Positions 26,167 to 35,566 of a stretch of 64,000 nucleotides of DNA are shown here, one piece after another (within the stretch, counting starts at the first letter, position 1; each line of letters starts with the position of its first letter). Below the pieces are notes generated by a model. That model made no database searches. It was not told the DNA's origin and saw nothing but the letters and a program-made list of their open reading frames with translations. The DNA is taken from assembly GCA_030835305.1 (NCBI GenBank), contig JAURPJ010000095.1:1-64000 (forward strand). The letters run 5' to 3'. This stretch comes from Verrucomicrobiota bacterium (GTDB lineage: Bacteria; Verrucomicrobiota; Verrucomicrobiia; Verrucomicrobiales; Akkermansiaceae). Made by a program: the position numbers and the translations under genes.

Positions 26167-29100
26167 ATGAAAAAAACGCTCCTCTTTCTCGCACTGGTGC
26201 AATCATTAAATGCTTCCGACAGCGTAGTGACCTTCAACGAAATCAACTACAACCCGCAAGGGGCGTCCGAAGATCTGGAGTGGATTGAGGTCCACAACCA
26301 GATGGCCATCAACGTCGACTTTTCCGGCTGGAAGATCACGGGCGGAGTCAATTTCACCATCCCAGAGGGAACAATCATTCCCGGCGGCGGCTACTTTCTG
26401 ATTGCCAGCGATCCTTCCAACCCGGCTCTCGCCGATCTCGATGTTGCAGGACCATTCACCGGCAGCCTCGCCAATGGCGGAGAAACCATCAGGCTCAGAA
26501 GCCGCTCGGAAAGACTCATGGACGAGCTCGACTACTCCGACTCCGGCCAATGGCCCGTCGGCCCGGATGGGTCGGGAGCCACGCTTGCCAAAATTGAAAA
26601 TTCCCTTCTATCGGGGAAGAGCTCCTCGTGGAGAAGCAGCTCGCAAATCGGGGGCACTCCGGGAGCCGCAAACTTCCCGCAGGCCGGCAGCCCGATCCCC
26701 TACGTCTTCGTCGCAAATGACGCTCCATGGAAATTCGATGACTCCGGAAACAACCCACCTGCAGAATGGAACACCTCCGGCTTTGACGACTCCAGCTGGA
26801 CTTCCGGCGAAACCCTTTTTGGCACGGACGCAGGCGGCGGCCCGGCTTCGCTCACCATGACCGACCACCTCGTCGAACGCTTCCGCGCCAGCGACCTCAC
26901 TCTCAGCAACGGTCAAACTGTCTCTTCCTGGCCCGACACCGCCACCGCCGACGGACAAACCCAAACTGCCACCGCCACCGGCAATCCCAGCTTTGCAACC
27001 AATGCCACCCCGTCGGGAGAACCCGCAGTCCGCTTTGATGGCAACGATGCCCTTCGTACTTCCTTCGCGCCGGGAATCGGAGGAACCTCCGGCTTCGTCT
27101 TTTTTGCCGTCGTGAAAGCCAACTCCACTCCCGGAAACGGCGGGATCACCAATGGAAGCGGACCCTACATTTGGGATCGGGAGACTGCCGGGGGCGGGAA
27201 CCCGCTCACATCGCTCAAATCAGATGGCGGACGCTTTGCCTTTCAAAAACGCTATGACAACGGCTCCGGACTGGGTGGCCCCATCTCGTCCACCTCCATC
27301 TCCACCAGTGACTATCAAATCGTCGCGATTCGACGCAACCGGACTTCCGACCAATTCGAACTTTGGGTCGATGGCGTGCTCGAATCCACCGATGGTGATA
27401 CCGGAGCCGCGCTCAATCCCCAACCCATCGTAATTGGAAATCATTTCGGCGGAAATGGAGGATTCGACGGCGATATCGCCGAGCTTCTTATTTACGAAGA
27501 CGAGCTGACACCGACCGAGTTCGAAGCGGTCGGTGCTTATCTCGAATCGAGATATGGCCTCGACACCGCTTTCCCCGGCTCGGCCGTGACCACTCCGATC
27601 AACGACAACGGAGCCACCTCTTACTTCCGCCAAACGTTCAATTTCACCGGTAATCCCGCCAACACCTCGGTCCGTTTGAACCAACTCGTCGCTGACGGAG
27701 CAGTCGTGTATCTCAATGGAATTGAAATCCAGCGCATCAATATGCCGGCCGGAGCGATCTCCCACTCGAGCAAAGCCCTGAATGATGTATCATCCCCGTC
27801 CACTTCGGGCTTCGTCACCATCCCCGGGGCTGCACTTCAAAGCGGACCCAACGTCCTCGCGGTCTCCCTGCACCCGGCTTCCGGCAACACCTCGAATTCA
27901 TTTGCAGCCACGCTTGAGGGAACCGAAACCCCGGAGGATCCAAACACTATTAATGAACTCGCCCTCAACGAAATCCCCGCTGCCGGATCGGCCGACTTCT
28001 TCGTCGAAGTGATCAACCCCGGCACTTCCCCCATCACCACGAGGGGCTACTCCATTCAAATTGAAGGCTCCAGCACCACTTTGATCCCGCTCCCCTCGAC
28101 CACTCTGAATCGCGGCGAAATTCTTCTCCTCGATCAAAACGCCCTGGGTGTCATCCCGATCGCCGGGGACAAGGTCTTTCTGCTCTCATCAAACGGCAAT
28201 GCCCTCGCCGACGGACAGGAAATCACCAACCGCCTTCGCGGTCTCAGCCCACAATATCCCGGACAGTGGATTTTTCCGAACGTAAAGACTCCAGGCTCGG
28301 CCAATTCCTTCGAGTTCGAAACCGACATTGTCATCAACGAGATCTGCTACAACCCACCCATTCTCGATTCCGATCCCGGCGTGCCCCCAACCATCGAAAG
28401 TAGCTCGCTCATCACCACAGGAGCAACGTGGCGCTACAATGAAAGTGGCGATTCACTCGCTTCCGACTGGGCCGCCAAAAACCACCCGGTAGGTGGCAAT
28501 TGGCAATCCGGAGTAACCTTCCTCGCCTACGATACCGGGCTAAACACTGCGACCCTATCCAACCCCGCCGTTAATTTCCCTCGAGTGGTGACCTATTATT
28601 TCGAAACTGATTTCACCCTCACCGCCCAAGAGGCCGGTGATCTTGAAACACTAAAGCTGAGACATCGTATCGACGATGGCGCCATCTTCTATCTCAACGG
28701 AGTGGAATTGGAGCGCTTCCAAATGCCTGAGGGCGATATCGATTCTTCCACTCTCGCCAGTGGCTCTGTAGGAGATGCCGAATGGTCTGAATTCTCCCTA
28801 ATCCCCGTGCCTCCGGGCACCGCTGTCGCCGGAACAAATCGCATCTCAGTCGAGGTTCACCAACGCACCATTGGAAGCAGTGACATCGCTTTTGATCTTG
28901 AAGCAGAAGCCCAATTCATCCTCGACCCCGGCCTTCCCCCACTCCCATCCCGCCCCGGCAAAACCCAGTGGATTGAGCTCTACAACCGCGGAAGCGAAAG
29001 TGTCGATCTTTCATCTTGGGACTTCGGTGAGGGTATTAAATTCACCTTTCCGGAAAACACCACGCTCGCTGCCGGAGCCTTCCTAGTCATCGCGAACGAC

Positions 29101-32100
29101 CCCGCCACCATTGCCACCCAGCATCCGGGCATTACGGCTCTCGGACCATTTGAGGGCAGCCTGAGCCGCCGCAGCGAAACGATCACCCTGCGAGACCGAA
29201 ACAACAATCCAGTCGACACTCTTCGCTACTTCGACGGGGGCAGATGGCCCGACAAAGCCGATGCCCTGGGCTCGACCATCGAACTCATTGATCCGGACGC
29301 CGACAACTCCATGCCCGCCGCCTGGGCCGCCAGTGATGAACTTTCAAGAACCTCATGGCACACCTACACCTTCCGTGCCACCGCATCCTCCAGTCCCGTC
29401 GGAAACGATGGTCAATGGCGCGAGTTCATCTTTGGCATGCTCGAAGAAGGAGAGATCTTACTCGATGACCTCACTGTCACCGAAAATCCGGATGGCGCTG
29501 CCGTAGCCATGATTAGCAACGGAACCTTTGACAATCTCAACTCCTGGAGGGCACTTGGAAACCACCGTGATGTCGAAATCGTCCCCGACCCCGATGGAGG
29601 AGGAAACGTCCTCCACCTCAAAGCCATCGGCTCAACGGAACACCAGCACAACCATGTTGAAGCCACCCTCGCCAATAATCGCAGAGTCAGCAACGGACAG
29701 GAATACGAAGTCTCCTTCCGCGCCCGTTGGCTGAGCGGAAGCCACTTTCTTCACACCCGCCTCTACTTCAATCGTATTCCACACACCTTTCACCTCAAGA
29801 GGCCGGAGATCTTCGGTACTCCGGGCGCACCCAATTCCACACTCGTCACAAACGCCGGCCCGACGTCAGAAAACCTCACCCATTCACCTGTTGTCCCTGC
29901 ACCCGGAGAAAGTGTTACCGTGAGCGCTGATGTATTCGATGCAGACGGTGTGGGTTCTCTGATTCTAAACTACCGGACCGAAGGAGGTGTGTTCACCAAT
30001 GTGGCCATGTCCCGGATTGGCACCACCTCAAAGTGGGAGGGAACAATTCCCGGCCAAAGCACAGGGAATGTCGTACAATTTTATCTGACAGCCACTGATG
30101 ATCTCGGAGCCAGCACCTTCATCCCAGCCGACGGACCGGAGTCCCGCGCAATGTATGAGGTCGAAGACGGCCGTGCCGCCACCACCGGCTGCATCAACAA
30201 CATACGTATCGTGATGGACCCCGCCGATCTCACCTGGATGTTCACCCCCCGAAATCTCATGAGCAACGGACGGGTTCCCTGCACCGTCATCGACCGCGAA
30301 AACAAACCCTATTACGATGCCGGAGTCCGCATCAAGGGTTCCCAACGGGCACGAGGACAAGTCAATCGCGTTGGCTTCAACCTTGGATTTCCCTCAGACC
30401 AACTCTTTCGCAACGTTCACCGCAGCGTGGCCATCGACCGATCGGAAGGCCAGGTGGTCGGGCAACGCGAAATCCTCTTTGACCTCATGGCCACCTCATC
30501 GGGCGGTGTGCCGGGGGAGTTTAACGATCTCGCCTATGTCATTTCACCAAATCCCATCCACACCAGCGCCGCAGTGCTGCAAATGGCCCGCTTTGGCTCC
30601 GTCTTTTTGGAAGATCAATTTGAAGACGGGAGCGATGGCACCGTATACGAATACGAGCTTATTTACTACCCTACAACGACAGACGCTGGGGGTTACAAAG
30701 TTCCCCAACCCGATAACGTTCTTGGCAGGGACATCAACAACATGGGCGATGACCTCGAGGCTTATCGCTGGACCTACCTCATTAAGAACAACCAGGAATT
30801 TGATGACTACCTGCCTGCGATGACGCTCGGCAAGCAGTTTAGTAAATCAAGTGCTGACTTTAACGCAAGCGTGGCCGACGTCCTCGACGTTGATCAATGG
30901 CTGCGGGCGCTCGCCTACTCTTGTGCTACTGGAGCCGGAGATTCCTTCTATTCTAACTCCAGACACAACGGTCAATTCTACGGTCGCCCGGATAGCAAAA
31001 TCCTGTACTTTCCACACGATCTTGATTTCGCTTTCAGTGCCACCCGCAACATTTTCGAAAACAGGGAGCTCAACCGAATTGTTGCGAATCAAAGCTACCG
31101 GCGTGCCTACCTCGCTCACCTCCATGAGATCTGCACAACCGTTTACAACCAGTTGTGGATGGCCCCGTGGACAAGCCACTTCGATGAGTGTGTTCCTGGA
31201 GGCAATGTCTTTTCTGACGACCTGGGCTACATCAACAGTCGCTCAAATTACATCTTGAGCCAAGTCAACTCACAGGTTCCCCAGGTCTCGTTCGCCATCA
31301 CCACCAACGGCGGAAACAACCTGACCACCTCTGTCAGCCCTGTCATTTTAGAGGGTACAGGCTGGGTAAACGTGAACGAGATCCGCCTCTCAAACGGCAC
31401 CGTCCTGGACACGACGTGGAAAACCACCGATGACTGGGAGATTCCTCTCACTCTGGGGATTGGCAGCAATGCCATCGCTCTCGAAGCCTTCGACAGCCGG
31501 GGCAACTCTGTCGGAACTGATAGCATCACTGTAACACGCACGGGCGGACCTGACACCCCCGGCCCCGATAAACTCGTCGTCTCGGAACTCTTCTACAACC
31601 CTGCCGGTCAGGTTGAAGACACTGAATTCATCGAACTCCTTAATGTGGGAGCCAGCTCGCTCGACCTCAGCGGGACCCGCTTCACCGATGGCATTGACTT
31701 CACTTTCCCTGCCGCCACCACCCTGGCACCGGGCGAGCACATCCTCGTTGTTGCAAACCGGGTAGCCTTCGAAGCCCGCTATGGCACCGGCCTCCCGATT
31801 GCCGGTGAATTCGAAAACGGTATGGCCCTAAGCAACGGAGGTGAACTCATCACCTTGCAAAACAACACTGGCATCATCATTCAATCCTTCACCTACGGTG
31901 ATAGCTCACCGTGGCCGGAAGAAGCCGATGGCGATGACTTTAGCCTCGTTCTGGTGAGTCCGGAATCACTCCCGGATCACAACCTCGCTTCAAGCTGGAG
32001 AGCAAGCGCATTGCGAGGGGGCAACCCGGGCACCAGTGATGTCTGCCCGGCCTTCGTTGGCGATGCCACTGCTGACGCCGACCTCGATGGAGGTCCCGCG

Positions 32101-32415
32101 TTGATTGAATATTATTTGGGCACCTCGGACGGGATCTTTGGAGACACACAACCTAATCTCGAATATGGAACAATGGTTGAGCTCGGGCAAATCTTTCCTA
32201 CCTACACCATCACCCACAAGGTAGGGACGGACGAGGTCGAAGCCAGCGCTCAGGTGTCTTTCGATTTGGAAAACTGGTCCAACCTCGCCGCAGACATCGT
32301 CCTCCATCAACGGGTTTCTAATGGTGATGGGACAGCGACCTCCATCTGGCGAAGCACCAGACCTTTTTCAACAACACCCCGTCAACTCTTCCGGCTGCGG
32401 GTTATCATTGAATAG
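26167..32415 (+). CDS. Giant secreted CotH-kinase-like protein with lamin-tail domains
   Basis: 2082 residues. Signal peptide (1-16); lamin tail domain 1 (about 19-150, FNEINYNPQGASEDLEWIEV); LamG/concanavalin-like domain (about 245-465); beta modules with WNTSGFDDSSWTSG-like motifs; LTD 2 (from about 718, INEICYNPP, continuing WIELYNRGSESVDLS near 935); a carbohydrate-binding-like segment (about 1065-1200); a CotH domain (about 1340-1690) with VRIKGSQRARG (nucleotide-binding Lys) and YFPHDLDFAFS, the DxD-like metal site; LTD 3 (from about 1802, VSELFYNPAGQVED). CotH proteins are atypical kinases phosphorylating surface proteins in sporulating bacilli; extracellular CotH+LTD proteins in Verrucomicrobia have no proven role. 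No sorting signal at the C-terminus. Confidence 0.85.
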   Translation: MKKTLLFLALVQSLNASDSVVTFNEINYNPQGASEDLEWIEVHNQMAINVDFSGWKITGGVNFTIPEGTIIPGGGYFLIASDPSNPALADLDVAGPFTGSLANGGETIRLRSRSERLMDELDYSDSGQWPVGPDGSGATLAKIENSLLSGKSSSWRSSSQIGGTPGAANFPQAGSPIPYVFVANDAPWKFDDSGNNPPAEWNTSGFDDSSWTSGETLFGTDAGGGPASLTMTDHLVERFRASDLTLSNGQTVSSWPDTATADGQTQTATATGNPSFATNATPSGEPAVRFDGNDALRTSFAPGIGGTSGFVFFAVVKANSTPGNGGITNGSGPYIWDRETAGGGNPLTSLKSDGGRFAFQKRYDNGSGLGGPISSTSISTSDYQIVAIRRNRTSDQFELWVDGVLESTDGDTGAALNPQPIVIGNHFGGNGGFDGDIAELLIYEDELTPTEFEAVGAYLESRYGLDTAFPGSAVTTPINDNGATSYFRQTFNFTGNPANTSVRLNQLVADGAVVYLNGIEIQRINMPAGAISHSSKALNDVSSPSTSGFVTIPGAALQSGPNVLAVSLHPASGNTSNSFAATLEGTETPEDPNTINELALNEIPAAGSADFFVEVINPGTSPITTRGYSIQIEGSSTTLIPLPSTTLNRGEILLLDQNALGVIPIAGDKVFLLSSNGNALADGQEITNRLRGLSPQYPGQWIFPNVKTPGSANSFEFETDIVINEICYNPPILDSDPGVPPTIESSSLITTGATWRYNESGDSLASDWAAKNHPVGGNWQSGVTFLAYDTGLNTATLSNPAVNFPRVVTYYFETDFTLTAQEAGDLETLKLRHRIDDGAIFYLNGVELERFQMPEGDIDSSTLASGSVGDAEWSEFSLIPVPPGTAVAGTNRISVEVHQRTIGSSDIAFDLEAEAQFILDPGLPPLPSRPGKTQWIELYNRGSESVDLSSWDFGEGIKFTFPENTTLAAGAFLVIANDPATIATQHPGITALGPFEGSLSRRSETITLRDRNNNPVDTLRYFDGGRWPDKADALGSTIELIDPDADNSMPAAWAASDELSRTSWHTYTFRATASSSPVGNDGQWREFIFGMLEEGEILLDDLTVTENPDGAAVAMISNGTFDNLNSWRALGNHRDVEIVPDPDGGGNVLHLKAIGSTEHQHNHVEATLANNRRVSNGQEYEVSFRARWLSGSHFLHTRLYFNRIPHTFHLKRPEIFGTPGAPNSTLVTNAGPTSENLTHSPVVPAPGESVTVSADVFDADGVGSLILNYRTEGGVFTNVAMSRIGTTSKWEGTIPGQSTGNVVQFYLTATDDLGASTFIPADGPESRAMYEVEDGRAATTGCINNIRIVMDPADLTWMFTPRNLMSNGRVPCTVIDRENKPYYDAGVRIKGSQRARGQVNRVGFNLGFPSDQLFRNVHRSVAIDRSEGQVVGQREILFDLMATSSGGVPGEFNDLAYVISPNPIHTSAAVLQMARFGSVFLEDQFEDGSDGTVYEYELIYYPTTTDAGGYKVPQPDNVLGRDINNMGDDLEAYRWTYLIKNNQEFDDYLPAMTLGKQFSKSSADFNASVADVLDVDQWLRALAYSCATGAGDSFYSNSRHNGQFYGRPDSKILYFPHDLDFAFSATRNIFENRELNRIVANQSYRRAYLAHLHEICTTVYNQLWMAPWTSHFDECVPGGNVFSDDLGYINSRSNYILSQVNSQVPQVSFAITTNGGNNLTTSVSPVILEGTGWVNVNEIRLSNGTVLDTTWKTTDDWEIPLTLGIGSNAIALEAFDSRGNSVGTDSITVTRTGGPDTPGPDKLVVSELFYNPAGQVEDTEFIELLNVGASSLDLSGTRFTDGIDFTFPAATTLAPGEHILVVANRVAFEARYGTGLPIAGEFENGMALSNGGELITLQNNTGIIIQSFTYGDSSPWPEEADGDDFSLVLVSPESLPDHNLASSWRASALRGGNPGTSDVCPAFVGDATADADLDGGPALIEYYLGTSDGIFGDTQPNLEYGTMVELGQIFPTYTITHKVGTDEVEASAQVSFDLENWSNLAADIVLHQRVSNGDGTATSIWRSTRPFSTTPRQLFRLRVIIE

Positions 32416-32544
32416 TTCTGAACGCACTCGATGGCCGTTGGCCCCCTCCCCTGGTTCAACCTGACAGAACAATTTGTAATTCGACAACTCCGTTTGCTGA
32501 AAAAGTCAAACTTGCCTCCTGTTCAATCAGCCCGAGATTCCGCC

Positions 32545-33210
32545 ATGATCATTTCAACAGCGGATCTGGAGGCCATGGAAAAACTTCCCCGCGTCCAACT
32601 TGCCACCACTCTTCCAGGCCCCAAACCAATCTGCCTCGTCGGCACCCGTTCCATCACCGGAACCTCGAATCTCGCACCATTCTCGAGTATCACGCACCTT
32701 GGTTCCAATCCTGTTTTGCTCGGAATGGTCACCCGCCCCGACACCGTGGATCGGCACACTTTGAAGAACATTCTCGATACGAAGGAGTGGAGCCTGAATC
32801 ACATCACCGCCGGGATTTTAAAAAATGCCCACCAATGCTCGGCCCGCTACCCATCTACTATCTCTGAATTCGAAGCGACGGGCCTTACGGAATTTCATCA
32901 CACCGGCTTTGAGTCACCATTCGTAAAGGAAAGCCCACTCCGCATCGGAATCGCCCTCGAGGATATCATCGATATCCCATCAAACGATACGAAGCTTATT
33001 GTAGGACGCGTCAAACTCATCGATCTTCCCGAACACACCATCAAAAAAGACGGCTCGCTCGATCTCACAGAGCTTGGCACCGTAGCCTCCACCGCTCTCG
33101 ATACCTATTTCTCGATCACTGAAATTGCCCGTCTCCCCTATGCGAAACCAAATTCTCAATTCAAGAAACAACAAGTAACCAAAACGAGTGGGGTTGGGAA
33201 GGCTCCGTAG
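32545..33210 (+). CDS. Flavin reductase-like (FMN-binding split barrel) protein
   Basis: 221 residues from ATG 32545 (MIISTADLEAMEKLPRVQLA); the upstream extension of the ORF has no coding character. The split-barrel fold is indicated by PKPICLVGTRSITGTSNLAP, FSSITHLGSNPVLLGMVTRP and the later strand SPLRIGIALEDIIDIPS. Such proteins bind FMN and reduce flavin or act as nitro/iodotyrosine-type reductases. A second, more standard family member lies at 41249. It is preceded by the CotH gene by 129 bases and is probably transcribed alone. Confidence 0.75.
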   Translation: MIISTADLEAMEKLPRVQLATTLPGPKPICLVGTRSITGTSNLAPFSSITHLGSNPVLLGMVTRPDTVDRHTLKNILDTKEWSLNHITAGILKNAHQCSARYPSTISEFEATGLTEFHHTGFESPFVKESPLRIGIALEDIIDIPSNDTKLIVGRVKLIDLPEHTIKKDGSLDLTELGTVASTALDTYFSITEIARLPYAKPNSQFKKQQVTKTSGVGKAP

Positions 33211-33328
33211 AGAAACCCCAAGCAGTCGAAAGGCATGAATGCCCCCCGTCCGCTCACCACGAGAGTGAATTAGGTGAGAGTTTCAATAATCACTTGTAGA
33301 TTCGCCAGCGTATTCAAGACTTCCATCG

Positions 33329-33700
33329 ATGACCTACTTATTGACCATCCTTCAATTATTAGTCGCGGGGGTCTTGATCAACGTCTGGGTTCTTCGTTTT
33401 AACAAAGGCACCGATTATCGGGGCAAGTCCGCAAGGAATATGCGAGAGGAATTTGCCGCTTACGGACTTCCAGGGTGGTTCATGTGGTTGGTGGGCACCC
33501 TGAAACTAACCAGCGCGGCAGCTCTCATCTTCGGAATTTGGCTACCCGAAGTAATCTTCTCATCGGCCGTAGTTCTTTTGGTGCTCATGACGGGAGCGAT
33601 TGCCATGCATCTTAGGGCTGGGGATCCTTTCGTCAAATTTGTGCCCGCCCTGGTCATGCTTTTGCTCTCTGTCATCATCGCGATTCTTTCACTGCCTTAA
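33329..33700 (+). CDS. DoxX-like membrane protein
   Basis: 123 residues with four membrane helices (TILQLLVAGVLINVWVL; FMWLVGTLKLTSAAALIFGI; VIFSSAVVLLVLMTGAIAMH; ALVMLLLSVIIAILSLP) and the DoxX-type motif GTLKLTSAAALIFG followed by MTGAIAMHLRAGDPF. DoxX/DoxD proteins are related to a thiosulfate:quinone oxidoreductase subunit but most small members are of unknown function. The 3' end overlaps the opposing DoxX-like gene by 12 bases. Confidence 0.75.
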   Translation: MTYLLTILQLLVAGVLINVWVLRFNKGTDYRGKSARNMREEFAAYGLPGWFMWLVGTLKLTSAAALIFGIWLPEVIFSSAVVLLVLMTGAIAMHLRAGDPFVKFVPALVMLLLSVIIAILSLP

Positions 33701-34024
33701 CAGGCCGGAGAAAAGATAGGCGTTGAGGACAAAGTAAAAAGTGGCCGGCAGGGCTTGAAGCAAACTATCTCCGATGGTAATGCGAACCCCAATCCCCATC
33801 AGCATCTGCAGGGCGAGTCCGCCGGAAGCCACTAGACCAAGAACAGGAAAGTGCAATCCAGCCACCAGACCGACCGAACCTGCAAGTTGTGTCACCCCTA
33901 CGGTGACCCGCTGCCGGGCGAGCCCGAAGCGTTCGAACTCTGCACGCATGCGCCCGGTGAAAACGCATCCTAGACCGTAACCCAGAAAGGACACGGCTGA
34001 TAACCATAGAAGCGGAGCGAACAT
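33689..34024 (-). CDS. DoxX-like membrane protein, opposite strand
   Basis: 111 residues, four predicted helices (LLWLSAVSFLGYGLGCVF; VTQLAGSVGLVAGLHFPVLG; LVASGGLALQMLMGIGV; TFYFVLNAYLFSGL). The core GVTQLAGSVGLVAGLHFP is like GxxKLxxxxxLIxG of the other DoxX gene, so the two tail-to-tail genes are distant relatives. No partner gene is adjacent. The 257 bases upstream contain a possible short leader-like remnant (see findings). Confidence 0.7.
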   Translation of the reverse strand: MFAPLLWLSAVSFLGYGLGCVFTGRMRAEFERFGLARQRVTVGVTQLAGSVGLVAGLHFPVLGLVASGGLALQMLMGIGVRITIGDSLLQALPATFYFVLNAYLFSGLLRQ

Positions 34025-34281
34025 TTGGCGAGATAGGGAGGTAAGTTAACCACGTATTCTGGTCATCGCTGGAAATAAGTTCGGAAACCGATGAAAAAGT
34101 GCACCAAATGACTGTTCGAAAAATCATTCGGTGGGTTTCCGTGCGTTCTTATTCCTTTTCCTCTCAACAGTCGGCGCTGCGGCACAGCAGGTCGGTAATT
34201 TACCCGACGATTAATCCCAAAGAAAACATTCAGGAATAGTAATAAACAATGATATTTTTGAAGCACCGAATCGTTCGAGCC
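34025..34281. other. Intergenic, with a possible leader-peptide remnant
   Basis: Around 34108-34213 on the plus strand, MTVRKIIRWVSVR is followed after one frame change by LFLFLSTVGAAAQQVGNLPDD and TAA. This looks like a signal peptide plus a few mature residues of a lost exported protein. Nothing else is evident. Confidence 0.35.
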
Positions 34282-34315
34282 AAAAAAACGACCGCCCCAG
34301 TGATGGAGCGGTCGT
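34282..34315 (-). terminator. Rho-independent terminator after the Cys-rich gene
   Basis: On the minus strand ACGACCGC ... GCGGTCGT is a perfect 8-bp stem with a 12-base loop, followed by seven T residues. It lies 23 bases after the stop of the gene at 34339. Confidence 0.9.
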
Positions 34316-34338
34316 TGTAAAAGCGGATCTGTCGGGAG

Positions 34339-34692
34339 TTACTTGACCTTGGCGAGATGCTTCTTCGGATCAGCTTCAACCTTCTTTTTGCAGCCACCGC
34401 AGCAAACGCCAACAGCAGCGGTGGACTTTTTGGAAGCCTTAACCGGCTTGCCACTGATCGGACACTTGCCGTCCTCGGTAGCGGCAAACTTCTTAAGTCC
34501 ACCCAACACGTCAGCATCGAACTTAGACTTACATTTGCCACAGCAGAATGTGACCTCGACGCTGGCTATTTTGCTCTTGGCATCGACTGCCTTTCCCTTC
34601 AAGGGGCACTTGGTGTTGACAGGATCTGCGGCGAAAGCGCTTGAGAAGCTGAAAAATAGGCTCAAGGAGAAAAGAGAGAGGAATTTTTTCAT
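34339..34692 (-). CDS. Periplasmic Cys-rich protein with two CCGxC modules
   Basis: 117 residues from ATG 34692 (MKKFLSLFSLSLFFSFSSAFAAD, signal peptide with AFA cleavage). The mature part is two repeats of one module: KCPLKGKAVD...FCCGKCKSKFDAD and KCPISGKPVK...VCCGGCKKKVEAD. Each has one Cys before G-K and a C-C-G-x-C cluster, as in YHS/TRASH-like metal-binding domains. Metal (copper or zinc) binding in the periplasm is inferred. The ORF track adds 27 upstream codons without coding character. A strong terminator follows. It is divergent from the TPR gene with a probable UxxC motif; a functional link is only suggested by proximity. Confidence 0.8.
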   Translation of the reverse strand: MKKFLSLFSLSLFFSFSSAFAADPVNTKCPLKGKAVDAKSKIASVEVTFCCGKCKSKFDADVLGGLKKFAATEDGKCPISGKPVKASKKSTAAVGVCCGGCKKKVEADPKKHLAKVK

Positions 34693-34846
34693 GATTGATT
34701 GCTGGGCTGATAATGAAGCTAAGGGTAAGCTTTCAACACCGTCAAGCAGAAATCCCGGAAGCTCACGACTCAACCCATGTTGCGAAAAGCGGCCTTTTTT
34801 CGTGGCGTAAAAAGTGCTAAACGAATCTAGGAATCCTTTGACCTAT

Positions 34847-35533
34847 ATGAGAATCATTCTAGCCACCCTTTGGCTCCTCGTGCCCCTCGGCTTTGCCGCT
34901 TACCATTACGGTCCGGGCCAGGAACAAGTAAAACTTGATGAAACCGAAGCTCTTCTCACCGAGGCTCGATCCGCCGTCAAAGAGGAAAACTGGACCTCCG
35001 CCATTGAAGCCTATCAAAAGGCGCTCGCCAAACTCCCCAAAGAAAATAAGGAAACGTCCACGAGGATCCAGCTTGAGATTGCAAAAGCCAAGATGCAAAA
35101 CTCAGGCCTTCCCGAAGCCCGGGAAAATCTCGCCGAGCTCGTCTCTCAACTCAACGACGACACCTCCATTTCAACAGTTCTCAAGGAAGAAGTACTCTCC
35201 GCCCTCGCGAATGCCCGCTACTATATGACTTACCTCATGAAGCTCGAGGGTCTTCCCGCCGAAGAATGGGAGCCTGAAATTGAAGCCGCTAGACAGGAAT
35301 ACAAGTTCCTCGCACAAACCGGCTCCGACCAGGAAAAGCATCTCGCCGATCTTGAGTCAGCCATTCGTCTGGCCCGCGCCGAGCCGACCGAGCTCTACGG
35401 TCTGCCGATTCCAAGCCAATGACAGGGCTGCAGCTCGGGCGGTCGCCCGAATCCAAAAGCCAAGCCAGGAAAGAAGCCGCAGGACTCCCGTGGCGCAGGC
35501 TCCGGACCACCGACGGACGGCTCCGGCTCATAG
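34847..35533 (+). CDS. TPR-containing exported protein, probable selenoprotein (UxxC)
   Basis: From ATG 34847 the protein has an N-terminal anchor (MRIILATLWLLVPLGFAAYH) and tetratricopeptide helices (EARSAVKEENWTSAIEAYQK, ARENLAELVSQL, ALANARYYMTYLM). Codon 192 is TGA (35420-35422). In the same frame follow QGCSSGGRPNPKAKPGKKP and GAGSGPPTDGSGS, ending in TAG at 35531, so the product would be 228 residues with U192-Q-G-C195. The tail is low-complexity but coherent, and 12 bases after the TGA lies a hairpin resembling a bacterial SECIS. I read the TGA as selenocysteine; the alternative is a stop, giving 191 residues. A 1256-residue exported protein follows 33 bases later, likely the same operon. 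TPR plus giant partner resembles the missing BatC/BatD part of the moxR cluster (inference). Confidence 0.65.
35435..35450 (+). promoter_or_regulatory. Putative SECIS hairpin of the TPR gene
   Basis: TCGGGC-GGTC-GCCCGA: a perfect 6-bp stem with tetraloop GGTC. The stem starts 12 bases and the loop 18 bases after the in-frame TGA. The E. coli fdhF SECIS has its upper stem about 11 bases after UGA with a loop containing GGUC, and SelB needs the loop G and U. It is not followed by T residues (ATCCAAAAG), so it does not look like a terminator. Confidence 0.6.
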
Positions 35534-35566
35534 CCATCCCATCGTTCACCTCACGATCCCAACATC

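Noticed and set aside
35435-35450. Hairpin after the TPR gene as a transcription terminator
   Set aside because: No T tract follows, the downstream partner gene starts 117 bases later, and spacing from TGA fits a SECIS better.
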